A model generated the notes under the pieces. That model had not been told where the DNA came from, made no database searches, and saw nothing but the letters and a program-made list of their open reading frames with translations. From Marinobacter sp. THAF197a (GTDB lineage Bacteria > Pseudomonadota > Gammaproteobacteria > Pseudomonadales > Oleiphilaceae): DNA of 64,000 nucleotides. Made by a program: the position numbers and the translations under genes. The stretch is from NCBI RefSeq assembly GCF_009363275.1, contig NZ_CP045324.1:1054001-1118000 (forward strand). The letters run 5' to 3'. Shown here piece by piece: positions 43,894 to 52,824 of the stretch (its first letter is position 1; every line of letters starts with the position of its first letter).

Positions 43894-46019
43894 GTTCCGA
43901 GTACACCGTCAAGTCTGGCGACACTCTTAGCGCAATTGCACAGCGACACCAAACTACTTTAAGCAGCCTTCTGAGACTGAATCCGGATATCGACAATCCC
44001 GATCGGATCTTTCCTGGGCAGCGGCTAAAACTTCCCGCTGCGAACGATGCAGATTTCTCCAGCTGCGAGGTCGGACAAGTTGCTCAAGAGCCACCATGTG
44101 CAGAAGAAATTGTGGAAGTTGTCCATGTCACAGGCTCTGATGAGTTGATCCTGTTGACGGAAGAGGAGCTCTCTGAGTGGCTTGAGGAAGAAGAGTTCGT
44201 TTGCGGCCCGATGAATGAGTTTTATGCAAAGCTGGATGAGCTCAATGATGGCGAACGGGATTCCGAATTAAGTCCTGCTGATGGTGAGGGCCAGTTGTTG
44301 TCGGAAGTTCAGGAAGAGAAAGAGCGCTTAATTGAAGAACTGGAAGCTCGCTCCGTTCTTACTAACGATATGCAGAGCATCCCGCCCATAACCGAGATCA
44401 AGCGGCTTGCCGGTAACACGCATAGAACGTATGTACGCTCAGATAAAATGAAGACTCATCCGCGACGCTATTCCATAGCTGCCAGAGACCGAGCGCGGAG
44501 TGATGGATGGTTAACCGAGAATGGTGTTGATCCGGCTAAGCTTCGAGATGCTATTCGAAGTGAGCTAAGCATCAAGTTCAACGCAAAATTGTGGGAGCCT
44601 GATCAGAATGGTGCCCTCATGACGACATTGAACAAGTTCTACGATGAGGCGTCATGGTCGATCTGGGGTGATGCCGAGGCAAGACAACAAGCGGTTGACG
44701 AAACTGGCTTTGATGCTTCGGCAGAGGCTCAGTTTATGCGCTTTGCCGCGGGTTCAAGTGCCTCTGGAGAGTTTGATCCGAGAAAAGGCAAAGTTCACCT
44801 TCAGGCCAAGGCAGAAGGGCAATATTCTCTGGCGCAGGGCAAGGTTGGGGTTGAGCAGTCGTATCCTGTTAATAACCGGTCTGAAGTCAGAGTTTACTAC
44901 AGAGTTGGTGGGTGGGATGGCGAGCGAAGAGAAGTTTCTCTTGGCCACTTCCAAGCCAGGCTTCGAGCCTCGTTGTCTGGATTTGCCGGGGCTTCTGCAC
45001 TTCTCGCTGCAAATGTAACGATAGATTCGAGCAATGGTATACCGAATCTAAAAGGTGTTGCAGCTCGACAACGCGGACAAGGTGCAGCAGTTGATGGAGG
45101 AGTATTTGCAGGGGTTCGAGCGGGATGTGAACTGTCAGGAGCGTTGCTTTGGACTGATGTACTGTCGACGCAGGCCGATTGGAAAACACTTTGTGAAATA
45201 GGAAAGAAAGTTGAGGCGGCAGCTGGAATTGGCGGGGAGTTTCGGCTGCGACTGGAGTTTAGTGAAAGCACCGGCAAGTTTTATTTTAATTTTCACGCTG
45301 GCGTGGTGTTGGGCGTTGGTGCGTCTGGAAGCTTTGTGCTTGAAGTGGATCCGGAAAATATAATTACGATGATCCACTACGTCTACAAAGCTATGGGAGA
45401 TGTGGATTTTCGATATCTGGAGCTCTTCGGTAGTGAGACTAAGGCTTTCGGCTGGTACACCAAGCTCGCCATATATGCTCTTGGAACGGGTGCCAATTTA
45501 ACTGTCTCTGCGGCCAGGATGGTCGAGCAGGGTATTTCAACGATAGATGATTTTATGGATGATTTTGCTCTTGCCCTGCGATCCAATCTGGAAAAGGAAA
45601 GGGTTGGTCTAGAGGTTGCCCGTAATATTATCGCGGATGATGAGCGGGGAGAGGAAAGCGTCTTGCGCCACTCTCCCCCAGAGGTTAAAGCAAAGCTCTT
45701 AAACTTGTTAATCGATGACTTCTGGCTGACACCTAAATTGCTAGATGGCACATTTACAAAAGTAAGAGCAGTTGGACTGATTCTACAATCCATGCAGAGC
45801 TGGAGAGACTTTGAGGAGACCATGGTTCGCATCAACCCAGAGAACGAGCCGAGACAGGGCGATCTTGAGGAAAACGCACGGAACGTATTCAGTTTCATCG
45901 GGAAAAACGTTCACCACTATAACCTTTACAAGCGAATTCTGGAGGATACGACAGCCAATCTGGTTGGTCCTGTTCGGTTAGATCCGTTTTCAGCTTGCCG
46001 AACTGCGGGGATCGTCTGA
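43890..46019 (+). CDS. LysM-domain candidate type VI effector
   Basis: 709 residues, A+T-richer than vgrG. LysM domain at about 3-48 (YTVKSGDTLSAIAQRHQTT), an acidic linker (about 55-160), a middle region of unknown type, then a Gly/Ala-rich stretch at about 370-500 (AAVDGGVFAGVRAGCELSGALLW, GVVLGVGASGSFVLEVD) and a C-terminal helical domain. The Gly-rich core followed by EVD and DFRYL resembles large T6SS-associated pore-type proteins as I recall them; no catalytic motif is seen. Position after VgrG and DUF4123 supports a delivered toxin. No enzymatic function can be assigned. Confidence 0.68.
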   Translation: MSSEYTVKSGDTLSAIAQRHQTTLSSLLRLNPDIDNPDRIFPGQRLKLPAANDADFSSCEVGQVAQEPPCAEEIVEVVHVTGSDELILLTEEELSEWLEEEEFVCGPMNEFYAKLDELNDGERDSELSPADGEGQLLSEVQEEKERLIEELEARSVLTNDMQSIPPITEIKRLAGNTHRTYVRSDKMKTHPRRYSIAARDRARSDGWLTENGVDPAKLRDAIRSELSIKFNAKLWEPDQNGALMTTLNKFYDEASWSIWGDAEARQQAVDETGFDASAEAQFMRFAAGSSASGEFDPRKGKVHLQAKAEGQYSLAQGKVGVEQSYPVNNRSEVRVYYRVGGWDGERREVSLGHFQARLRASLSGFAGASALLAANVTIDSSNGIPNLKGVAARQRGQGAAVDGGVFAGVRAGCELSGALLWTDVLSTQADWKTLCEIGKKVEAAAGIGGEFRLRLEFSESTGKFYFNFHAGVVLGVGASGSFVLEVDPENIITMIHYVYKAMGDVDFRYLELFGSETKAFGWYTKLAIYALGTGANLTVSAARMVEQGISTIDDFMDDFALALRSNLEKERVGLEVARNIIADDERGEESVLRHSPPEVKAKLLNLLIDDFWLTPKLLDGTFTKVRAVGLILQSMQSWRDFEETMVRINPENEPRQGDLEENARNVFSFIGKNVHHYNLYKRILEDTTANLVGPVRLDPFSACRTAGIV

Positions 46020-46987
46020 TGTTGTTGAAGTTACTCTTGAGGTCAACGATCGCTGGTAGTGCGATTTCGCTTTTCGCCTTCCTCGCCGGATGCTCATCAC
46101 CGAAGGCGCCCTCAGAAATTGAAATTGAAGCGGTACTCCAGCGTGCCAAAAGCAATCTGGTTTTTGTCGAGGGCGGCGAGTTTTGGCTGGGAGATGTCGG
46201 AAATGAATCGGGTGTGCTTTTCAACCCGATCTCCGATGACAACAAACCGCCAAAGCTTGTGGAGATCGAGAGCTTTTCAATTCTCAAGACAGAAGTCACT
46301 TGGGGCGAGTTCGTTACATTTCTACAGGATGTGGGGCGAGCGGACAATTATACAGTCGAAAAGGGCTTTAAACGTGCTGTGAGGTTGCCAATAGTATCGA
46401 ATGATGATCCCGCCTCGCCAAATTACAAAGACAAACCAGCGCGAAGTCCGAATTTCCAAGAGGCCGACGGCTACTGTCTATGGCTTGCTGAAAAGACAGG
46501 CCTTCCCTACTCACTACCTTCCGAGGCCCAGTGGGAATACGCAGCACGGAACCGAGGCCAACCAATTGCCTATGCGACCGACACTGGAGAAGTGGAGCTA
46601 GACAAGTATCTTCAGCGTCCATCACAATATATTGATCCGATGCAGCCTGTGTCTGGCAACGCGCTGATTCATTCATCAAGTGACGTTGAACGTCGTCCTG
46701 TTGGATCTTACCCTCCAAACCCCCTCGGCTTGCATGACATGACTGGGAGTGTGGCCGAGTGGACGAAAGACTGGTTCTATCCCGGTTTTGATCATCTCCC
46801 AACCAAGAATCCGGTAGCAAAGCAACAGAGCAACGAACATGCGGGAAAAAGGGTTGTGAGAGATTTGGCGGGTTTCGGTGATCACGTTGGCGGCAATGCG
46901 ACGGTTTACGGGAGAACGGGACGCAGTATGAACTCTTACTATCAAGGCTTTCGCTGCGTTGTTAATCAGCCAGAACCCATCGAATAA
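46019..46987 (+). CDS. SUMF1/FGE-fold lipoprotein, candidate immunity protein
   Basis: 322 residues with a lipobox FLAGC (Cys25), then a formylglycine-generating-enzyme-like domain (FVEGGEFWLGDVG, LPSEAQWEYAARNRGQ, GLHDMTGSVAEWTKDWF, YQGFRCV). The catalytic RGGSWxC-x4-C region is replaced by a cysteine-free stretch, so it is not an active FGE. Its ATG overlaps the effector stop as TGATG, so it is cotranslated. The envelope location suits an immunity protein; this is inference. A longer start at 45995 lies inside the effector gene. Confidence 0.75.
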   Translation: MLLKLLLRSTIAGSAISLFAFLAGCSSPKAPSEIEIEAVLQRAKSNLVFVEGGEFWLGDVGNESGVLFNPISDDNKPPKLVEIESFSILKTEVTWGEFVTFLQDVGRADNYTVEKGFKRAVRLPIVSNDDPASPNYKDKPARSPNFQEADGYCLWLAEKTGLPYSLPSEAQWEYAARNRGQPIAYATDTGEVELDKYLQRPSQYIDPMQPVSGNALIHSSSDVERRPVGSYPPNPLGLHDMTGSVAEWTKDWFYPGFDHLPTKNPVAKQQSNEHAGKRVVRDLAGFGDHVGGNATVYGRTGRSMNSYYQGFRCVVNQPEPIE

Positions 46988-47095
46988 CCCTTAGCTGCCC
47001 GAAAATGCCAAGATAAACTGAAATGAACTTACGATTACATATTGGCTTTGAATACTGAAAATCCGCCGCATCCAAAGGTATCGAAGATGGCTGGG

Positions 47096-47971
47096 CTAGT
47101 TATCAGCGCAGCGGAATCCACCGTAAAGAGGCGCGGCAGATTGAGCGGCTTTTAGTCGAACAACCGCAGAGCTATTGATGATTGGGCCCTCAAAATTAGC
47201 TCCCCTCATAACTCTACGAGGTGCATCGAAGAAACTGCTGTGTTCGCCTGTTTCAGGCCCTTTAGGATTGACGATTTCGGAATATTGGTAGTAGTCGGGT
47301 TGGTAGTAGTCGTTGACCCATTCGCTTACATTTCCCGACATGTCATAGAGTCCCAGGGGGTTGGGTGGATACTGTCCGGGTGGCTCGGGTATACGGTGAT
47401 TGCTCTTATGAGAGGATATAGCCGGATCGTTAGCGCGGTTGATATTACGCCCTGGTTCTATTGCTCCGTTATTTGTCGCATGTCGAACTGTTTGGCCTCG
47501 TGAGCGTGCGGCGTATTCCCACTGGGCTTCAGTTGGCAGGTCTACCAGCCGGCCAGATTGTTCGCCGAGCCAACGGCAGAAAGCTTTGGCGTCCAGCCAC
47601 GACACAGCAGCAGGAAGATCATCACTAAAACGTTCTGGATAGCGTTCCTTATTCACTTCGTAGCGGTTTGCTTCGATATTGTGTCCGGAGGCCGCAAGGA
47701 AAGTTTCAAAATCTGCTTGGGTCACCTCATATTTCTGTATATGGAAATCATCCAACACCACTTCATGAGCGGGAATAGTATCCGCACCCATTGCCCAGCC
47801 ACCAGGGTTGCCCATCATGAATGCGCCACCTTCAACAAAGACCATGGCCTCCATTTGCCTGTGAACCATGTCGTCTTCTTTGGAGTCGGAATATTCGCTA
47901 CAGCCCGCCAAGGTTGTAGAGGTGATTAATGCGACAGGAAGGAATTCTCTGAAATGTCGGGATATCCGCAT
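47096..47971 (-). CDS. second SUMF1/FGE-fold lipoprotein
   Basis: 291 residues with lipobox LAGC (Cys24). SUMF1 core: FVEGGAFMMGNPGGWAMG, LPTEAQWEYAARSRGQ, GLYDMSGNVSEWVNDYYQ, YGGFRCADN. It too lacks the catalytic cysteines (RVMRGANFEGPI in place of RGGSWxC). AAGGAAG precedes ATG 47971. It faces the first SUMF1 gene convergently with a 108-base gap and resembles it in plan, suggesting an ancient duplication. Confidence 0.75.
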   Translation of the reverse strand: MRISRHFREFLPVALITSTTLAGCSEYSDSKEDDMVHRQMEAMVFVEGGAFMMGNPGGWAMGADTIPAHEVVLDDFHIQKYEVTQADFETFLAASGHNIEANRYEVNKERYPERFSDDLPAAVSWLDAKAFCRWLGEQSGRLVDLPTEAQWEYAARSRGQTVRHATNNGAIEPGRNINRANDPAISSHKSNHRIPEPPGQYPPNPLGLYDMSGNVSEWVNDYYQPDYYQYSEIVNPKGPETGEHSSFFDAPRRVMRGANFEGPIINSSAVVRLKAAQSAAPLYGGFRCADN

Positions 47972-48210
47972 GGGGTCGGCTTCCTTTCCGCCATGGAGCT
48001 GAAACATCGATATATGCTAGCGGAATGGGTGTTTCCGCTCTAGGAAGAAAGCTTCATATTCTGATAGGAGGGGGTTAATGATGTGACGCGAATATTACCC
48101 AATTCCTCCATTTCTGCTGGGGGCGCGGTATAATCTCGCCGGTTTCACGCTAAGGTTTTATCAAAAGCTCGCTCGAAACACGGAAGCAAATAAGTTCAAG
48201 GAACGAAAAA

Positions 48211-48909
48211 ATGAAAACCCTGAAAATCCTCAAGTACACTTTCACCCTCATCGGCGTAGCCATGCTGTTCGGCGCTTTTGCCAGCTACAGCAGCACCTCC
48301 GCCTTTATCGACCGGGCGACCGAAACCAGCGGGATAGTGACTGAGCTTGTATATTCCCGCTCCAGTGATTCCAGCAGCTATTACCCGGTCGTGGCATTTC
48401 AGGATGCCAGTGGCCGAGAGATCGTGTTTCAGTCCCGTTCCGGTTCAAACCCTCCCTCCTTCAGGCGCGGTGAGCGGGTTTCTGTGTTGTATGAGCCCTC
48501 AGCGCCGGAGAACGCGCAGATCAACAGTTTCTTTTCCCTGTGGGGGATGTCATTGATCGTTGGCGGGCTCGGCCTGGTGTTTGCCTTGGTCGGTGGCGGG
48601 ATGGTGCTGTTTGGTGTTCTGAAGGGGCGATCAAAAGCCTATCTGGAACAGCATGGCACCGAAGTACTCGCAAAATTTGCGTCGGTTGAGCAGAACACCA
48701 GTCTCACGGTCAACGGCCGGAATCCTTTTCGCATTGTCTGCCAGTGGCAACACCCGCAAACGGGGGAGCTGCATGTGTTTCGGAGCGACAACCTGTGGTT
48801 TGATCCCAGCGACCACATCCATCAGGAGACAGTGCCGGTCCTGGTTGATGAATCCAACCTCAAACGTTACTGGGTGAACACGTCATTTCTGCCGAAATTA
48901 GCGAGTTAG
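48211..48909 (+). CDS. DUF3592 membrane protein
   Basis: 232 residues with TM helices at about 8-28 and 110-138. The first half holds a DUF3592 domain (SGIVTELVYSRSSDSSSYYPVVAFQDASGREIVFQS, VLYEPSAPENAQI). A second beta-rich copy follows the second TM. Function unknown. The 239-base gap upstream (47972-48210) shows no further gene. It is next to another DUF3592-like gene. Confidence 0.75.
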   Translation: MKTLKILKYTFTLIGVAMLFGAFASYSSTSAFIDRATETSGIVTELVYSRSSDSSSYYPVVAFQDASGREIVFQSRSGSNPPSFRRGERVSVLYEPSAPENAQINSFFSLWGMSLIVGGLGLVFALVGGGMVLFGVLKGRSKAYLEQHGTEVLAKFASVEQNTSLTVNGRNPFRIVCQWQHPQTGELHVFRSDNLWFDPSDHIHQETVPVLVDESNLKRYWVNTSFLPKLAS

Positions 48910-48935
48910 TCTTTTCGACCCTGACGGAGACCAAC

Positions 48936-49547
48936 ATGCGCAGAAAAGGCACCACCGACTGGCCGCTTCTAAGGGCAGCGGTAAAAGATCATCTCGACTT
49001 TTTTTTCATGTTACTGGGCATGGGGCTTGTTTTCGGAGTTGTTGGGGGAGGCGTTTTCTACCTGGGCTTTGGCGAGTGGGGCGCCATGATCTTCGGAGCC
49101 TTTTTCGCGTTGATAGGTTTGGCCCTGTTCATTTCTTCGTTTGTCACCGCCTACTCAAGTATCGGCTATTACTATGAACAGGCACTGTTGCGTAAGCACG
49201 GCGTGGAGGTGGATGGCGTTCTGACCAGAAAAGAGGCGGACTGCCAGTTTCACCAGGAGTATGACAAACACAACCGGCCATTGGACGAGGGACACTACCA
49301 GTGCAATCTGTTGGTTGAGTTTGATTTTCAGTTTAACGGCAAAAATTGCAGTGGCGCTTTCTATCTGAATAAGGCTGAGCTGTTCGACAAACTCAAGGAA
49401 GGGGATCCGCTGCCACTGAAAGTTCTGAGGCTTGACCCTTCCGTTCATACGGTTCGTGAGCGGCGCCTCGCGAATATGCTTAAGGGCCGGGAGCCACAGA
49501 CGCCGTCTCTGATTCCGGAAGGGGCAGAGATCAGCCGGTTGGCGTAG
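48936..49547 (+). CDS. DUF3592-like membrane protein
   Basis: 203 residues. Two TM helices (about 20-45 and 55-75) precede a soluble beta-rich domain with HGVEVDGVLTRKEADCQFHQEYDKH and LKEGDPLPLKVLRLDPSVH, similar in plan to the upstream DUF3592 protein. It begins 26 bases after that gene, likely one operon. Function unknown. Confidence 0.65.
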   Translation: MRRKGTTDWPLLRAAVKDHLDFFFMLLGMGLVFGVVGGGVFYLGFGEWGAMIFGAFFALIGLALFISSFVTAYSSIGYYYEQALLRKHGVEVDGVLTRKEADCQFHQEYDKHNRPLDEGHYQCNLLVEFDFQFNGKNCSGAFYLNKAELFDKLKEGDPLPLKVLRLDPSVHTVRERRLANMLKGREPQTPSLIPEGAEISRLA

Positions 49548-49600
49548 GTGTACTGTCGCTATCCTGGAGAACCCTGCTCATCGCACAAAACTAAAGTAAC

Positions 49601-49627
49601 GCCCGCCAGCCATAGTAGCTGGCGGGC
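49601..49627 (-). terminator. Rho-independent terminator after the subtilase gene
   Basis: GCCCGCCAGC (49601-49610), 7-base loop, GCTGGCGGGC (49618-49627): a perfect 10-bp stem, with T-rich sequence following on the minus strand. It separates two convergent genes. Confidence 0.72.
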
Positions 49628-49635
49628 ACTCTCCC

Positions 49636-50970
49636 TCAAGGGTTCACATTCACTAACAAATTCGGTGACCCGTTCAGGTTGGTCAGCTGGTTCGTGCTTG
49701 CCTGGTTGCGCAGCGTCTGGGCAACCTGTTCCGGCGTCAGGCCTGGGTTCAGGCTGAGCAGCAGAGCGGCTGCGCCAGCCACGTGGGGCGAGGCCATAGA
49801 GGTGCCGCTGATGGTATTAAAGGCGGTGTCGCCGGTGTGCCATGCAGCGGTGATGTCTGTGCCTGGCGCCATGATGTCCACGCAGGAACCGTGATTGGAA
49901 AAGCTACTGCGGCGGTCCTGGTTGTCGGTAGAACCTACGGTCACGGCTTCTGCTACACGGTTGGGAGAACCGCTGCAGGCATCGGCGTTGCTGTTACCCG
50001 CAGCGACCACCACCGGAATGCCGGAGGCGACGACTTCGCGAACGGCGTTGTCCAGTGCCGTTGAATTGCCACCGCCCAGAGACATGTTGGCAACGGCCGG
50101 CTTTTCGGCGTTCTCTACCATCCAGTCCAGTGCTTCGATGATGGCACTGGTGGCGCCGGAACCACTGCAACCGAGCACGCGCAGGCCGATCACCTGGCTT
50201 TCTTTAGCGACACCGAACAGCGAACCGGTTGCGGTAGAGGCAACATGGGTACCGTGGCCGTTACAGTCTTCGGCAGAGTAGGTTGAGATGGTGTCTTCGT
50301 CGCCGAAGGAAATCAGCCCGCCCAGCAACAGATCGATGATTCCGCCAATCAGCGGCACGCCGCCCAGGCCGCTGTCATCGTGGAAGTTCACGCCGCTGGC
50401 ACGGCCCTGAAAGTCGGCGTGCGTGGTTCGAATGCCGGTATCCAGTACATAAACATTAACACCCTGCCCGGCAACGGTGGGGTAGGTAAACTGGGTGTCC
50501 AGAGGCAGGGTGGTCTGGTCAATCCGGTCCAGTCCCCAGGTGGCGTCCTGTTGGGTTTGTGTGGAGGATGTTGTCATCCAGGTGTCCGGCTCCACCGCAA
50601 GTACCCCCGGCAGGGCGGGCAGCAGGTCGGCCTGGCTTTGGGTGAGCTGCACGGTCGCACCGGTCATCACGTTCTCATACAGAAACAGAATGTTCCCGCC
50701 GCCAACGGCAGTTAATAACGCCTGGATACCGGCAGACAGATCACCACCAACGCCCAGAAGCGAGGGCAGAGTTGGGTCGACCGTTACAATGTATCGCTGC
50801 GCAATGGTGTTCTCCGCGCTCGCTGATGTGCCGGTGCTCTCTGTTGTTTCCGTTTGGGAGGATGTCCCCAACAGCCCTGAGAGAAGGCTGGCCTGGGTGT
50901 GCAACGGTGCGGTGGAGAGAACGATCGCGGCGGCAAGTGCGCAGGGACCGGGGTTCAGAGAAAAACGCAT
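49636..50970 (-). CDS. secreted S8 family serine peptidase (proteinase K-like)
   Basis: 444 residues. Signal peptide (about 1-28), Inhibitor I9 prodomain (about 57-130), then the subtilase domain: Asp177 in VLDTGI, His239 in NGHGTHVA, Ser391 in SGTSMASPHVAG, with the oxyanion Asn in VAAGNSNAD. Between the Asp and His motifs lies an insertion of about 35 residues with a hydrophobic core (PLIGGIIDLLLGGLISFG), not usual for proteinase K-like enzymes. AAAGGAG precedes the ATG. Confidence 0.88.
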   Translation of the reverse strand: MRFSLNPGPCALAAAIVLSTAPLHTQASLLSGLLGTSSQTETTESTGTSASAENTIAQRYIVTVDPTLPSLLGVGGDLSAGIQALLTAVGGGNILFLYENVMTGATVQLTQSQADLLPALPGVLAVEPDTWMTTSSTQTQQDATWGLDRIDQTTLPLDTQFTYPTVAGQGVNVYVLDTGIRTTHADFQGRASGVNFHDDSGLGGVPLIGGIIDLLLGGLISFGDEDTISTYSAEDCNGHGTHVASTATGSLFGVAKESQVIGLRVLGCSGSGATSAIIEALDWMVENAEKPAVANMSLGGGNSTALDNAVREVVASGIPVVVAAGNSNADACSGSPNRVAEAVTVGSTDNQDRRSSFSNHGSCVDIMAPGTDITAAWHTGDTAFNTISGTSMASPHVAGAAALLLSLNPGLTPEQVAQTLRNQASTNQLTNLNGSPNLLVNVNP

Positions 50971-51060
50971 GGTAGCTCCTTTGGTGACTTTTGTTTTTAT
51001 CGTAGAGCATAATGCATGCGTTAATATTTCAAGTTCAATGCAAACTGCATTAAATACTGG

Positions 51061-51426
51061 TCACGATGGGCCAACCGAACAGGCGTACTTCTTTTCGAAC
51101 CGGCGATCAGCCCAGCTTTCATAAACCCGTTTTGCGACCGGGTAAACCACTGGCCACAACAGAGGCTTGAGCAGCCAGCCAAACGGTGTGTGAGACCATG
51201 CACGAACATTGGCCGGCAAGCCGATTACCCATTCGCCGTTCCAGGTCAACAGGTGCAGCCGCTTGAGCAGCTCCTCACGTGTTGGCAACTGTGCGTTGTG
51301 CGCATTCTGCTCGTGGATATCGGCAAAGATCAGATCGCCACGTTGTAACTTTCTGAGCGTGCGGATTTCCTTGGCGCACAGGGGGCAGCGTCCGTCGTAG
51401 AAAAGGGTGTCATAACGCGGTGGCAT
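51061..51426 (-). CDS. DCC family (DUF393) thiol-disulfide oxidoreductase-like protein
   Basis: 121 residues. Start MPPRYDTLFYDGRCPLCAKEIRTL with the CPLC (CxxC) of the DCC family, thioredoxin-like. The final part is helical and basic. The ATG at 51426 follows GGAGAACC; an in-frame start at 51531 lacks family support. Convergence partner: the subtilase promoter region. Reaction unknown. The 215 bases to the transporter gene hold divergent control sequences. Confidence 0.8.
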   Translation of the reverse strand: MPPRYDTLFYDGRCPLCAKEIRTLRKLQRGDLIFADIHEQNAHNAQLPTREELLKRLHLLTWNGEWVIGLPANVRAWSHTPFGWLLKPLLWPVVYPVAKRVYESWADRRFEKKYACSVGPS

Positions 51427-51641
51427 CTGGTTCTCCGGTTCACCTCGGGCTTCGTGCCTTTGTATACGCTGTCGGCAATGCCCCCGGTTCAGTTTTGTGC
51501 TCGGGCGAATGGTAATTGTTTGATAATGCAAGCAAGATGCTGGAACGCTACACTAGCAAGTCGCCCGCAACCTGCCTGTGCGGGCCTAATCGGCGTTGTG
51601 GATGACACGGCGCCATCCTGACCTGAAGGTACTGAAACAGC

Positions 51642-52745
51642 ATGGATGATTCCCCAACAGAAAACCGCTCTCCCGAGAACCAGCCCGGGAAGAGCGTGCT
51701 GGCTGAGCTCTCTACGCCCATCTATGGTCTGTTTATCCTGGGCATCCTGTACACCCTTTATCTTGCTCACCAGATTATCCTGCCTATTGTTCTGGCGGTA
51801 CTGACGAGCTTGCTGCTCTCGCCGTTGGTGAAGAAAGCCTATATCAATTGGCGGTTGCCAAAAGTGGTGAGCTCGCTGGTACTGGTGTTGGTTGTGCTTG
51901 CAGGGATCGTGGGTATCGGTGCTGCCGTTGCGACCCCGGCGCTCGAGTGGGCCCAGAAAGCACCTGAGGGCATATCCAGGCTGTTGGTGGGTGACAGTGA
52001 AATCATGCGCCAACTCGATAAGGTCAGCCAGTCAGCGGAGCAGGTGGAAAAGTCCGTGGATGAGCTGTCGGAGAACGATCAGTCGAAGCCCACAACGGTG
52101 GTCTTGCAAACGGAATCCTGGCGGAGCCAGCTGATGTCCAAAGCCCGCAACGGTGTGGCAGGCCTGGCGTTGGCACTGGCGTTAACCTACTTCCTGCTGG
52201 TGAGCGGTGACAGATTGATCTTTAACTTTGTCAAACAGCTGCCAAGGCCGCAGCGCAAGACTGTTTTACGAATCACCCACGACTCCCAGAAACAGATTGC
52301 CCAGTATCTGGCAGTGCTGGGGTTGAGTAATCTTTCAGTGGGCGCGCTTACCGGACTCATCTGTTGGGTCATAGGTTTGCCAGACCCAGCCATGTGGGGC
52401 CTGATCGCTGGCCTTGCCCGGTTTATCCCATATCTCGGTAATATGCTCACGATTGCGTTGCTGGCGGTGGTTTCGGTAATTACCCTGGATACCCTTTGGA
52501 TGATGGCCATCGCGCCGCTGAGTTTTATCCTGCTGACCACCATTGTTGGCTTTTTCCTGGAACCCTGGATTCACGGCTTTCGCATGGCCATCAACCCGGT
52601 CATCATTTTTGTGTCGATCTTTTTCTGGGGCTGGCTCTGGGGCCCGGTGGGCGTTCTGCTGGCGGTTCCGTTGATGACGGTCATTCAGGTCGTCCTCAAA
52701 CAAATACCCCGCTTGCGCCCGGTGTACAAAGTCATAGCCCGATAA
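51642..52745 (+). CDS. AI-2E family (PerM/TqsA-type) transporter
   Basis: 367 residues, about 8 TM helices in the usual pattern (two near the N-terminus, then a soluble segment at about 110-160, then the rest). The C-terminal GSRNxFGxPL-type features of the AI-2E family are present as LGLSNLSVGALTGLICWVIGLPDPAMWGLIAGLARFIPYLGNM. No substrate can be assigned, as the family includes permeases of unknown function. Confidence 0.85.
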   Translation: MDDSPTENRSPENQPGKSVLAELSTPIYGLFILGILYTLYLAHQIILPIVLAVLTSLLLSPLVKKAYINWRLPKVVSSLVLVLVVLAGIVGIGAAVATPALEWAQKAPEGISRLLVGDSEIMRQLDKVSQSAEQVEKSVDELSENDQSKPTTVVLQTESWRSQLMSKARNGVAGLALALALTYFLLVSGDRLIFNFVKQLPRPQRKTVLRITHDSQKQIAQYLAVLGLSNLSVGALTGLICWVIGLPDPAMWGLIAGLARFIPYLGNMLTIALLAVVSVITLDTLWMMAIAPLSFILLTTIVGFFLEPWIHGFRMAINPVIIFVSIFFWGWLWGPVGVLLAVPLMTVIQVVLKQIPRLRPVYKVIAR

Positions 52746-52824
52746 CCAGCGCGCTCCCTGACACAACCACAGATCTCTCCTATGCTCTGAAGATCACTGA
52801 AACCACCGGAACAAGGGGGGAGCC

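Noticed and set aside
40979..48007. Prophage or transposon explanation for the A+T-rich island
   Set aside because: No integrase, transposase, attachment repeats or phage structural genes were found; the VgrG context explains the island as a T6SS cargo cluster.
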